From the NCBI GenBank assembly GCA_016935715.1, contig JAFGQJ010000112.1, forward strand, positions 1 to 33,737: a stretch of 33,737 nucleotides of DNA, in the 5' to 3' direction. Source of the stretch: Spirochaetales bacterium (GTDB lineage Bacteria; Spirochaetota; Spirochaetia; SZUA-6; DRHE01). The position numbers and the translations under genes were made by a program. The notes under the pieces were generated by a model that searched no databases, had not been told where the DNA came from, and worked only from the letters and a program-made list of their open reading frames with translations. Of this stretch, positions 25,378-33,691 are shown one piece after another (the stretch's first letter is position 1; each line of letters opens with the position of its first letter).

Positions 25378-26651
25378 CGCCCCGGGGCAGCGTCTGGATG
25401 GACGGGATGATTCGCGCCCATCGATCGACGGGGATCCACGATCCCCTCCACGCCCGGGCCCTCTACCTGGCAGCGGATGAGAATCCCCGAAACGCCTTCG
25501 TCCTGGTTGCCATGGACGTCGTGGGCCTGAACGCGGAGGACGGGATGGTGGTGCGCCGGAGCGTGGAGAAAAGCACCGGGATCCCCTGGGATCACATCAT
25601 CCTGGCCGCCTCCCATACGCACTCCGGACCGGCCACGATTGGAGCCTTCAACCCGAAGGAAACGAAGTACGTGGGGGAACTGCAAAAGAAGCTCGTAACG
25701 GTCATCGGGCGGGCTGCGGGCGGCGCGGTTCGGGCCGCCGCCGGCAGCGGCTCCGGAAAGGAAGACACAATCAGTCACTACCGGCGGTTTCTCACGAAGG
25801 ACGGCCGGGTCGTGATGATCTGGGAGCCCTGTCCCGCGGAAGATATCGTCGGACCCCTGGGGGAGATCGACCCGGAGCTCGGCGTGCTCAAGGTGACCGG
25901 GAGCGAGGGGAGCAGCGACGGCAACCTCTGCATCGCCTTCAACCACGCGGGTCATCCCAACGTCCTGTCGGGGGAGAACTACCTGATCAGCGGCGATTAT
26001 GCCGGTCTGGCGGCGCAGCTCGTGGAGGAGAGGTTCGGCTGCACCTCCATGTTCTTAAACGGTGCCCAGGGCACCATGGACGTGGACGGTTTTAAGGACC
26101 GGGACTGGGAAGGACGGGATCGGATCGGAAGGACCCTGGCCGATGCGGTCGGCTCGGTGGCGGCCGATCTGCCGACCTCCCCTTCCGTGCATCTGCGGGG
26201 AGGGTCGGTACGCTACACGATCCCCTCGAGGAAAATCAGCGAAGAGGAGTATCGCTGGGCCGAGAAGATACTGGAGCAGACCGGGGGAAAGATCCAGCCC
26301 CTGGCCGACGGGATAGGGGATGACTACCTGGCCGTACTGTTCAAGCGCCTGCGGGGCAGGGAGCAGGAGGAAAACCCGGCCGAGCAGGTCTGTGTGGCAC
26401 TGGATGACAGCGCTTTTCTCAGCTTCCCCGGCGAGCTGTTCACGGAGATCGGGATGGAGATCAAACAGGCCAGCCCCTTCAAGCACACCTACATCGTCGA
26501 CCTGGCCAACGGGACGATCGGCTACGTTCCCAGCAGAAAGGCCATCGGCGAAGGGGGATACGCGGTGGTGACGCGGAAGCTCGACCACAGCGCCGCGGAT
26601 CTGGTCAAGGAGCACAGCCTGGCCCTGCTGCGCGAGGTGTTCGACCGCTGA
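25347..26651 (+). CDS. neutral/alkaline ceramidase-like amidohydrolase, cytoplasmic
   Basis: A 434-residue protein of the neutral-ceramidase N-terminal domain family. Zinc-site elements are visible: 'AASHTHSGP' (His90, His92), 'FNHAGHPN' (His200/His203), Glu in 'SFPGELFTEIG' and Tyr in 'GYVPSRKAIGEGGYAV'. It has no signal peptide and lacks the C-terminal Ig-like domain of true secreted ceramidases. A cytoplasmic amidase acting on a small N-acyl compound is therefore more likely than lipid ceramide. Genes of this type often sit beside sugar importers. The ATG has cggagg upstream and lies within the NagA-like gene, so the two are coupled. Confidence 0.82.
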   Translation: MFAGTGKIDITPRGSVWMDGMIRAHRSTGIHDPLHARALYLAADENPRNAFVLVAMDVVGLNAEDGMVVRRSVEKSTGIPWDHIILAASHTHSGPATIGAFNPKETKYVGELQKKLVTVIGRAAGGAVRAAAGSGSGKEDTISHYRRFLTKDGRVVMIWEPCPAEDIVGPLGEIDPELGVLKVTGSEGSSDGNLCIAFNHAGHPNVLSGENYLISGDYAGLAAQLVEERFGCTSMFLNGAQGTMDVDGFKDRDWEGRDRIGRTLADAVGSVAADLPTSPSVHLRGGSVRYTIPSRKISEEEYRWAEKILEQTGGKIQPLADGIGDDYLAVLFKRLRGREQEENPAEQVCVALDDSAFLSFPGELFTEIGMEIKQASPFKHTYIVDLANGTIGYVPSRKAIGEGGYAVVTRKLDHSAADLVKEHSLALLREVFDR

Positions 26652-26666
26652 ACGTTCAGGATTAGG

Positions 26667-28769
26667 GTGAAGGAACTTCTTCGTCTTCCCGTTACCTGCA
26701 ACAAGGACTGCGGGGGAGGCTGCCCCCTGATCGCCGAGATCAGGGACGGCCGTCTGCTCCGTCTTCTGGACAATCCCCTCAAACCCCCTGCCATGAGGGG
26801 CTGTGTCCGGGGCTATCAGATGGCTCGCACGGTGTACCATCCCCGGCGTCTGCGGGCACCCCTGCTGCGAAGCGGCCCCCGGGGCTCGGGGCGGTACCGC
26901 GAGGTCGGCTGGAAGGAGGCCCTGCGGGTGGTCGCCGAAAGGCTGGAGCGGATCCGCGCCGCCGGGGATCCGCAGGCGGTCATGCGGCTAGGGGGTTCGG
27001 GCTCCCCTCGGGGCGCTCTGCACAACACCGACCTGCTCACAAAGCGCTTTTTATCCCTATTCGGGGGCTTCACCGATCTCAGCGGGAGCTACAGCGCGGG
27101 AGCCGAGCTGTTCGTCAATCCCTATCTTTTCGGTCCGGCCCATGCCGGGAGCGCGGGAATAGACGCCGCCACCCTGCGCCATTCCCGGCTGATCCTGCTC
27201 TGGGGCGCGAATCCAGCCGATACCCGTTTCGGCGCCGAACTGTGCACCCGCATCCGCGAGCAGCGCAGGCGGGGTACTCCGGTCATCACGATCGATCCGC
27301 GCTGTTCGCGCACGGCAAGGAGCCTGTCCGACCAGTGGATAGCGGTGCGGCCGGGAAGCGACACGGCCCTGATGGCGGCGATTCTCTACGTGTTGCTGGA
27401 GGAGGAGCTGGTCGATCGGGTGTTCGTTCGCGAGCACAGCCTCGGCTTCGAAGCGCTGGAACGCTACGTCCTGGGCAGGGACGACGGGGAAGCCAAGACA
27501 CCGTCCTGGGCCGGGGAGATCTGCGGCACGGGCCGGGATGTCATCCTGCGGCTGGCCCGGTTGTACGGAAAAAGCCGACCCGCCGCCCTGATTCCGGGGC
27601 TGTCCATCCAGAGAACCATCGGCGGGGAGGAAGCCATTCGCATGGCCGTGGCTCTGCAGACCGCTACCGGCAACGTGGGCGTCCCGGGCGGATCCTCCGG
27701 TTCCAGCGCCTGGGGAAGGCTCCCCGATCCCCGCTGCGGGCGAATGACCGTGCCTCCGGGGGGGCCGCGCCCGGAGGTACCCGAGTACCGCTGGGCCGAC
27801 GCGATCCTGGAAGGGCGATCAGGCGGCTATCCCGGCGATATCCGGGCCCTCTACAATGTCGGGGGCAACTACTTGGCGACGGGAAGCGACGTGCGGAAGA
27901 ACATACGAGCCTTTGCAAAGGTGGATTTCTCAGTCTGTCACGACTGCTTCCTGACGCCTACGGCTGCACATTGCGACGTGGTGCTGCCGGTTACCACCTT
28001 TCTGGAACGGGAGGATATCGTTTTTCCCGAGAGCAACCACCTGTTGTACTCCCACAAGGCGATCGAGCCGGTGGGGCAGTCCAGGAACGATTACGATATC
28101 TTCTGCGGGCTGGCCGATCTGCTCGGCTTCGGCCGGGAGTATTCCCTGGGCAGGAGCGCCGGCGAATGGTTAGAGTGCTTCCTGGAAGAATCGGAGATCC
28201 CGGATGCGGATGAGTTCCGCCGCACCGGCATCTATTCGGGTCCCGAGCAGGAGCGCTGCGGCCTGTCCGAGTTCGCCGCCGATCCGGAGGGTTTCCCGCT
28301 GTCCACCCCGTCGGGGAAGATCGAGATCGCCTCCGCCGGATACGCCCGCCTCGGCTTTCCCGCCTTTCCCACCTGGAGGGGCTTCCGGACCGGGGAGGAA
28401 TATCCGCTTTATCTGATCACCCCCCATGCTCGCTACCGGACCAACTCCCAGCACGCCAATGATCCCTGGTTCGTGGAGCGGGAAACGCAGCTTCTGTGGA
28501 TGCATCCCCGGGATGCCGCGGCCCGGGGCATCCCGGAAGGAAGCCGGGTGGAGGCGGCCAGTCCACAGGGGAAGCTGCGGGTCACGGTCCGGGTCACCGA
28601 GGAAATCATGCCCGGCGTGGTGTGCCTCCTGGCCGGAATGTGGCCGGAGATAGGCGGGGACGGCGTGGACACGGCGGGCTCGGCGAATATCCTCACCTCC
28701 ACGCTGCCCACCCAGCCCAGCCAGAGCTCCCGCACCCACTCGGTGGCCGTGGATGTGAGGCCCGCCTGA
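26667..28769 (+). CDS. molybdopterin oxidoreductase, DMSO-reductase superfamily, stand-alone
   Basis: A 700-residue enzyme with an N-terminal [4Fe-4S] motif C-x3-C-x3-C-x26-C (Cys11, 15, 19, 46). Molybdopterin domains follow, with 'LILLWGANPADTR', 'VITIDPRCSRTA', 'VGVPGGSSG' and, near the C-terminus, a cofactor-binding domain ('LYLITPHARYRTNSQHAND', 'MHPRDAAARGIPEGSRV'). The segment GGSGSPRGALHN (109-120) is where the metal ligand might lie; I cannot assign it. There is no twin-arginine signal, and no iron-sulphur or membrane subunit is encoded beside it, so it is probably a soluble cytoplasmic enzyme. The start is GTG at 26667. The substrate is unknown. Confidence 0.88.
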   Translation: MKELLRLPVTCNKDCGGGCPLIAEIRDGRLLRLLDNPLKPPAMRGCVRGYQMARTVYHPRRLRAPLLRSGPRGSGRYREVGWKEALRVVAERLERIRAAGDPQAVMRLGGSGSPRGALHNTDLLTKRFLSLFGGFTDLSGSYSAGAELFVNPYLFGPAHAGSAGIDAATLRHSRLILLWGANPADTRFGAELCTRIREQRRRGTPVITIDPRCSRTARSLSDQWIAVRPGSDTALMAAILYVLLEEELVDRVFVREHSLGFEALERYVLGRDDGEAKTPSWAGEICGTGRDVILRLARLYGKSRPAALIPGLSIQRTIGGEEAIRMAVALQTATGNVGVPGGSSGSSAWGRLPDPRCGRMTVPPGGPRPEVPEYRWADAILEGRSGGYPGDIRALYNVGGNYLATGSDVRKNIRAFAKVDFSVCHDCFLTPTAAHCDVVLPVTTFLEREDIVFPESNHLLYSHKAIEPVGQSRNDYDIFCGLADLLGFGREYSLGRSAGEWLECFLEESEIPDADEFRRTGIYSGPEQERCGLSEFAADPEGFPLSTPSGKIEIASAGYARLGFPAFPTWRGFRTGEEYPLYLITPHARYRTNSQHANDPWFVERETQLLWMHPRDAAARGIPEGSRVEAASPQGKLRVTVRVTEEIMPGVVCLLAGMWPEIGGDGVDTAGSANILTSTLPTQPSQSSRTHSVAVDVRPA

Positions 28770-28836
28770 TTCAGGCCGGGTATGATCGGCGGAGCGTCAA
28801 TGCAGAATGCATAGTAAAATTACTAGGAGGAACGAT
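28770..28836 (+). promoter_or_regulatory. operon gap with a palindrome abutting the ribosome-binding site
   Basis: This 67-nt gap is the largest inside an otherwise tight operon. TAGTAA-AA-TTACTA (28812-28825) is a perfect inverted repeat touching the AGGAGG at 28825-28830. It could be an operator or a weak stem controlling translation of the next gene. Its core GTAAAATTAC recurs over the -10 box of importer operon 2. Confidence 0.4.
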
Positions 28837-29862
28837 ATGATTTCCAAAGAACAGATGCGTGAAAAGATCGCCTCGGAATCCGGCGCGGTGATCGACGTCC
28901 ACACCCACGTGGGCATCAGCCCGGGAGGGTACATCAGCCAGGGATATCCCTACTGCCTCAGCCTGGAAGACCTGGCGATCCGGATGAACATCCTCGGGAT
29001 TTCCTACTCGGTGGTTTTTCCCTTGGGGTCTTTCTACTATGCCCTGTCCCGGTCCAAGGAGAAGAAGGTCCGGATCAGCGGGCGGATCAGCCGTTTCCCG
29101 TACGAGCTGGCGAATCAGAACCTTCTCAACGAGATTTTCGAGATATTCCCCGGGTATTCGCAGCTCTTTCTTCCCTTCGCCATGTTCGATCCCTCCAGAA
29201 AACAGGCGGCCCAGGTGAAGCTGCTCCGGACCCTAGCCGATCGCTATCCCCTGTACGGATTGAAGACGGTGACCAGCTATTCCCAGGCGAACATCACGGA
29301 CCTTCTCTCGCCGCGGGGCCGCTGCATCCTGGAGTTTGCCCGGGATCTGGATATCCCCGTCACGATCCACACTTCGGTGGCCCCGGGAGATCCCTGGGCG
29401 AATGTTTTCTCCATCCTCGATGTGGTTTCCGACAATCCGGAGGTGCGCTTTTGCCTGGCTCATACCTGCCGCTTCAGCAAGACGGCCCTCGACACCGCCG
29501 ATCGCCTGGACAACTGCTTCGTGGACCTGTCCGCCTTTCACATCCACTGCCAGCTGGCCGTCCAGGACAGTCCGTCGATCGCGGGCAGGGATGAACGGTT
29601 CGACGCCGACTACCACAGGCCCCTGGAGGCGCTGAAACAGCTGGCCGAAGCCTATCCGCAAACCCTCTGCTGGGGTACCGATACGCCCGCCTACTACTAC
29701 ATCAATCGCTGGGTGGATGACCAAGGGAGGATGCACCGGTCGGATTTGAAGTGTGACTGGGACGTGGAAGCGCTGGCCCTGAGGAAGCTGGACGATCAGA
29801 CCCGCCGGCGCCTGGCCTACGACAATCCGCTGCGTCTGCTGTTTGCGGGCAAAGTTGTCTGA
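28837..29862 (+). CDS. amidohydrolase-fold metal-dependent hydrolase (COG2159-like)
   Basis: A 341-residue TIM-barrel hydrolase with 'AVIDVHTHVGI' (His22, His24), 'VTIHTSVAP', 'CLAHTCRFSKTA' and 'CWGTDTPAYYY', the H-x-H, His, His, Asp metal set of the amidohydrolase superfamily. The layout fits COG2159 (decarboxylases and hydrolases of the ACMSD type) better than the NagA branch. The ATG at 28837 is fixed by AGGAGG; in-frame codons upstream to 28807 are excluded. The next gene begins 1 nt after its stop. The substrate is unknown; hydrolysis or decarboxylation of a ring or acid intermediate is possible. Confidence 0.82.
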   Translation: MISKEQMREKIASESGAVIDVHTHVGISPGGYISQGYPYCLSLEDLAIRMNILGISYSVVFPLGSFYYALSRSKEKKVRISGRISRFPYELANQNLLNEIFEIFPGYSQLFLPFAMFDPSRKQAAQVKLLRTLADRYPLYGLKTVTSYSQANITDLLSPRGRCILEFARDLDIPVTIHTSVAPGDPWANVFSILDVVSDNPEVRFCLAHTCRFSKTALDTADRLDNCFVDLSAFHIHCQLAVQDSPSIAGRDERFDADYHRPLEALKQLAEAYPQTLCWGTDTPAYYYINRWVDDQGRMHRSDLKCDWDVEALALRKLDDQTRRRLAYDNPLRLLFAGKVV

Positions 29863-29863
29863 G

Positions 29864-31045
29864 ATGGCCAAAGCCGAATTGAGCTCCAGGGAACGGATGC
29901 TGGGAGCGATCGAGTCGCGGGAGATCGACTATATCCCCTGCTCCTTCATGCTGTTCTGGAACGTCTCGCAGAGCTGTTCCTCCCAGGAGGAAAGCGTCGA
30001 AAAACAGCTGCAGCTGGGGCTCGATCCCTACCTCACCACGGGGCCGAAGCGCTGCCTTCATCCCGACGTCGAGTACCGGGAATGGGCGGAAACCCGGGAG
30101 GGGATCAAATATTTCTGCAGGAGCTTCGATACGCCCCGGGGGCCTCTCACCGGTGCAGTGCGCCAGATCGACGGCTGGCCCTCGGGGGGGGGCCTGCCCC
30201 TGTTCCACGACTTCATCGTTCCCCGCATCGCCGAGCCCCTTGTCAAGCCCGAACGGGACCTGGAGAAGCTGCCCTACCTGTTCGGGCCGTTCAGCGACGC
30301 GGCCGTAGCGGAATTCCGGGAGAAAGCCGGGAAGACCAGGGCGTTCGCGGAGAAGCACGGCCTGCTGCTGACCGGGGGATTCGGCTACGACGGCTATGAA
30401 GGGCTGGTCGGGGCCGAGGCCATGTCCTGGATTACCGGCTTCACAGAGACGATGATCCTGTCGGTGACCCGCCCTGAGCTCATCCGGGAATACGCGAACA
30501 TCATCCACGAGTGGAATCTGCGCCAGATCGAGCTGATCCTGGATATCGCGAATCCGGACCTGCTCATACGCAGGGCCTGGTATGAAACCACCGAATTCTG
30601 GACCCCGACAGCCTTCAGACAGATCATCGCCCCGACCATCCGCCGGGAAGTCGAGCTGGTGCATCAGGCGGGCAAGAAATACGGCTACCTAATCACAAGT
30701 GCATTCCTGCCAATTCTGGAGGACATCCTGGAGGCCGGCATCGACGTACTGATCGGACTGGACCCGAAGGAGGGAAAGGGGACGGACATCGCCGTGGTCA
30801 AGGAGCGTTTCCGTGCTCGAAACAAGGCCATTTGGGGAGGTGCCAGCGGGTCGGTGACCGTCGAGATGGGAACGGAGAGGGAAAACGAACAGGCGGTCAT
30901 GGAGACCCTCACTGTTCTCGGTAAGGGTGGGGGATTCATCCTCTCACCGGTGGACAATGTGCGGGAGGACAACGAAAGAACCTGGCGGAATACGTACACC
31001 TATATCGACACCTGGAAACGCTACAGGACCATCTATGGCCACTGA
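29864..31045 (+). CDS. uroporphyrinogen-decarboxylase-fold protein (UroD/MtaA superfamily), copy 1
   Basis: About 393 residues. The N-terminus 'SSRERMLGAIESREIDYIPC' is the standard opening of UroD/MtaA-fold proteins, and the C-terminus 'GGGFILSPVDNVREDN' matches the family's GGGyil-xxxNi motif. The zinc-binding H-x-C of corrinoid methyltransferases is absent: the equivalent region reads 'YLITSAFLPI' (about 275) and the usual CGG reads 'WGGAS'. It is therefore probably not a standard MtaA. No corrinoid protein gene is nearby. Such genes are often found in sugar and aromatic catabolic clusters with unknown roles. The ATG is 1 nt after the previous stop. Confidence 0.8.
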   Translation: MAKAELSSRERMLGAIESREIDYIPCSFMLFWNVSQSCSSQEESVEKQLQLGLDPYLTTGPKRCLHPDVEYREWAETREGIKYFCRSFDTPRGPLTGAVRQIDGWPSGGGLPLFHDFIVPRIAEPLVKPERDLEKLPYLFGPFSDAAVAEFREKAGKTRAFAEKHGLLLTGGFGYDGYEGLVGAEAMSWITGFTETMILSVTRPELIREYANIIHEWNLRQIELILDIANPDLLIRRAWYETTEFWTPTAFRQIIAPTIRREVELVHQAGKKYGYLITSAFLPILEDILEAGIDVLIGLDPKEGKGTDIAVVKERFRARNKAIWGGASGSVTVEMGTERENEQAVMETLTVLGKGGGFILSPVDNVREDNERTWRNTYTYIDTWKRYRTIYGH

Positions 31046-31083
31046 TCCCATTAGCGGTGTATGATGCCGGGAGCGCTCGGATC

Positions 31084-32062
31084 ATGAGGGAACTACTGTC
31101 CACAGCGATTACTCCCGATTGGGAAGGTTTGATCTCCTGCATCCGGTGTGACAAGACCCCCGCACGCACGCATCACATCGAGCTCCTCCTCGACGAGGAG
31201 GTCCAGGATGCCGTCTGTGCCAGCTTCACCCTTCTCGAAGGCCTGGATCAAGAGGATCCGTACTTTTCGGAGAAAAGGCAGATCCGGCTGCAGCGTTTCC
31301 TCGGTTATGATTACGTCACAGTCTGTCCGGAGAATTCGGAAAGCTTTCTTCATCACTACGACAGCACCGAAGATACGGCAAATCTCAAGCGCTCGGAAGG
31401 GCGGGTGTTCATCGACGAGCATCGCGACCCCATCACCGATTGGGACGAATTCGACTCGTACCCCTGGCCCGATCCCCGCGATTTCACCACCCGCTCACTC
31501 GAGTACTACCAGGAAAACCTTCCCGACGACATGTGCATCATCGGCGGACTGGTCGGTTCCTACGCGGAGAACATCACCTGGCTGATAGGCTACGAGAGGT
31601 TGTGCTACGCCCTCTACGATCAGAGGGATCTGGTGCAGGCCATAGCCGACAAGCTCACGGAGATCTTTCGTGCCACTGTGCAGATGATCCTGCGCTTCGA
31701 TCGCGTCAAGGCAATTTGGGGAAGCGACGATATGGGCTTCCGAACCGGCACGTTCATCAGCCCGGAGGATCTGAGGACTTTCGTTTTGCCGGGCCACAAG
31801 GCTCTGGCCGAAATGGCGCACGATGGGGGCCATCCATATTTCCTCCATTCCTGCGGACGGATTGACCGCGTGACGGAAGATCTCATTGAAGGTGTCGGCA
31901 TCGACGCCAAGCACTCCTTCGAGGATACCATCGAAAGCGTCGTCGAGTTCACGAAGAAATACGGGCGGCGGATACTGCCTGGGCACGGGCAACTCGGTGG
32001 CCAACTACATTCCTCTGGCGGGCTATCTCACGATGCTCGATGAGGGGCGGAAATCCCGGTGA
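31084..32062 (+). pseudogene. uroporphyrinogen-decarboxylase-fold protein, copy 2, broken by internal deletion and frameshift
   Basis: The open frame (31084-32043) encodes a UroD/MtaA-like protein with 'FLHSCGRIDRV' (His255, Cys257 in the zinc H-x-C position) and 'GIDAKHSFEDTIE'. At about 31963-31971 (GGGCGGCGG) homology switches frame. The plus-one frame reads 'GGGYCLGTGNSVANYIPL' and ends at a TGA at 32060-32062, the expected family C-terminus. Roughly 30 residues normally lie between 'KKYGxR' and 'GGGYC', so about 100 nt appear deleted. The in-frame product ends in unrelated 'GHGQLGGQLHSS'. The restored frame's stop overlaps the next start as GTGA, supporting the ancestral frame. The start is ATG 31084; GTG at 31057 is less likely. 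An assembly error is the alternative. Confidence 0.8.
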
Positions 32063-32883
32063 ATAGCAGCGATCACGGCAAAGATGACCCGGCGCGGCGG
32101 CAGCACGCGAGCGAATCACCGGGGGAGATCCTTTTCCTGCGCGTTCCGCCCGCGGGACTGGTCAAGCCCGTGGGGAGTGTCGGGCGACCCGTGCCGGCCC
32201 GCCTGCGGGCCGTGTTCGACCGCGACGGTTTCCGCGGCCGGGCGGGGCAGCGCAGCGTCACCTGTTTCTGGATCGGGATGGGCAGGCGCGTACGAGTGCC
32301 GGGCCGGAGGCTGCTGGAGCGGATTCGCTGCGGGGAGATTACTGAAATTATCGACATCGGCTGCGCCGGCGCCCTGGATCCGGCCCTGCGCAGGGGCGAC
32401 ATGGTCCTGAGCAGCGACGACATCGTCTTCGACGGCGGCTTGCCCGTGGTTGTTAGCCGCCGCCCGGAGCTGAGTTCCATTCTGGCCGAGGTGGCCGCGG
32501 GCCGGGGAGCCGCCTTCCGCAGAGCTCCGATCCTGACCCACGAACGTTTCGTCGCGAGACGGGAGCAACGCATCGAGCTGTTCGAACGTACCGGCTGCGT
32601 GGCTGTGCAGATGGAACACGCCTGGTTCGTCCGGCTCCTGCAGCAGCTGTTGGCAGCCGACAGGTTCGAAAAGATCCGGATCACCCACCTGGTGCTGATT
32701 ACCGACGCGGTTCCCCGCGGAGCAGGCCGGAGGGAAACAATGCTTTCAACCTGGGATGCCCTGACAGGCTACACTTTTCCGGGAGGAAGATGCGGGATCG
32801 CCTCCCTGCGTCGGGAGGTACTGAGCCGCTGGCCGGGTGCTACAGAGCCGCCCGGCGCCGTCCCTCCCCACCGATCTGGGTGA
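32059..32883 (+). CDS. nucleoside phosphorylase/nucleosidase superfamily protein (MTA/SAH-nucleosidase-like)
   Basis: A 274-residue protein with the nucleoside-phosphorylase fold signatures 'IIDIGCAGALDPALRRGDMVLSSD' (about 97-120), where the family has GtaGgLdp-xxxxGDvV, and 'VAVQMEHAWFVRLL' (Glu186), the purine-site vdMEtaa motif. The catalytic set is only partly recognisable, and the N-terminus (1-60) is unlike known enzymes. It starts with GTG overlapping the TGA that ends copy 2's restored frame. If it acts on S-adenosylhomocysteine it would fit a methyl-transfer role for the UroD-fold proteins; this is inference. Its 3' end overlaps the next, opposite gene by 44 nt. Confidence 0.72.
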   Translation: MNSSDHGKDDPARRQHASESPGEILFLRVPPAGLVKPVGSVGRPVPARLRAVFDRDGFRGRAGQRSVTCFWIGMGRRVRVPGRRLLERIRCGEITEIIDIGCAGALDPALRRGDMVLSSDDIVFDGGLPVVVSRRPELSSILAEVAAGRGAAFRRAPILTHERFVARREQRIELFERTGCVAVQMEHAWFVRLLQQLLAADRFEKIRITHLVLITDAVPRGAGRRETMLSTWDALTGYTFPGGRCGIASLRREVLSRWPGATEPPGAVPPHRSG

Positions 32884-33691
32884 GCTCCCTGTACCCGATT
32901 CCCTTGAGTATCCGGGCCGCCTCGACGTAGTACCCGTCAAGCTGCTCAGGCCGGTGGGCGTCGGAGTTGATCATAACGGGTATGTTCCGTTTGAGGCACT
33001 CGGCCAGGATCCACTCAGATGGATAGAGGGCCCCGCTGGTGTTGCGCACGATGCCGCCGGTGTTGACCTCCAGGATGCAGGGGGATGCGGCCACCGCGTC
33101 CAGGGCACGGCTTACCGCGGCACGGTACCAGGATGCCTCCTCGGAGAAGTACTTCCCGTCCCGGTTGTTCTTCTTGATAAGATCGAAGTGCCCGATGATG
33201 TCCGGGGCCGCTGTAGCGACCATGGCGGTCATCCGGCTGTAGTACTCCTCTACGGCTCTGCGGATATCACCTCGGAAGGTTTCAGCCAGGCCCCTTTCCG
33301 TCTCTTCGGGAGGACCATCGACCGTCCAGAGCTCGCCGCCGTTCAGGCGCCCGACGAAGTGCACCGATCCAATCGTGAAATCCAGGTTCAGGGCCCGGAT
33401 ATGCGCCGCCGCGGGTGTGATGATCTCTGGGATGTAGTCCACCTCCAGGCCTACGAGCAGTTCGATCCTGTCCCGGTACGTGTTTTTGAGCCGTCGAGCC
33501 GTGTCGAGGTACTCCGGCAGAAGCGGGGAGGGGATCGTCCAATCGCAGTCGAACGGCACCGGAGCGTGCCCGCTGAAGCCCAGAGTGTGCAGGCCTTTCT
33601 GAAGGGCCGCCCGTACGTAATCTCCCAGCTCGCCGTGGCCGTCGTCGAGGCGGGAGTGGCAGTGGTAGTTGGCCAGGATGCTTTGCTTCAT
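32840..33691 (-). CDS. PHP-domain histidinol-phosphatase-like phosphoesterase
   Basis: A 283-residue PHP-superfamily protein. It begins 'NYHCHSRLDDG' (His10, His12) and has 'LGFSGHAP', 'GLEVDYIPE', 'IGSVHFVG', 'DIIGHFDLIKK' and 'INSDAHRPEQL', the trinuclear metal-site pattern of the HisK/HisJ-type histidinol phosphatase. Length (about 270-285) matches. No other histidine-biosynthesis gene is in the window, so another phosphomonoester substrate remains possible. It runs opposite to the preceding operon and shares 44 nt with the end of the nucleosidase-like gene. The ATG at 33691 lacks a clear ribosome site. Confidence 0.88.
   Translation of the reverse strand: MKQSILANYHCHSRLDDGHGELGDYVRAALQKGLHTLGFSGHAPVPFDCDWTIPSPLLPEYLDTARRLKNTYRDRIELLVGLEVDYIPEIITPAAAHIRALNLDFTIGSVHFVGRLNGGELWTVDGPPEETERGLAETFRGDIRRAVEEYYSRMTAMVATAAPDIIGHFDLIKKNNRDGKYFSEEASWYRAAVSRALDAVAASPCILEVNTGGIVRNTSGALYPSEWILAECLKRNIPVMINSDAHRPEQLDGYYVEAARILKGIGYRELTQIGGEGRRRAAL

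Noticed and set aside
31057-31083. GTG start for the second UroD-fold gene
   Set aside because: It has no ribosome site and the extra nine residues are not family-like; the ATG at 31084 fits better.
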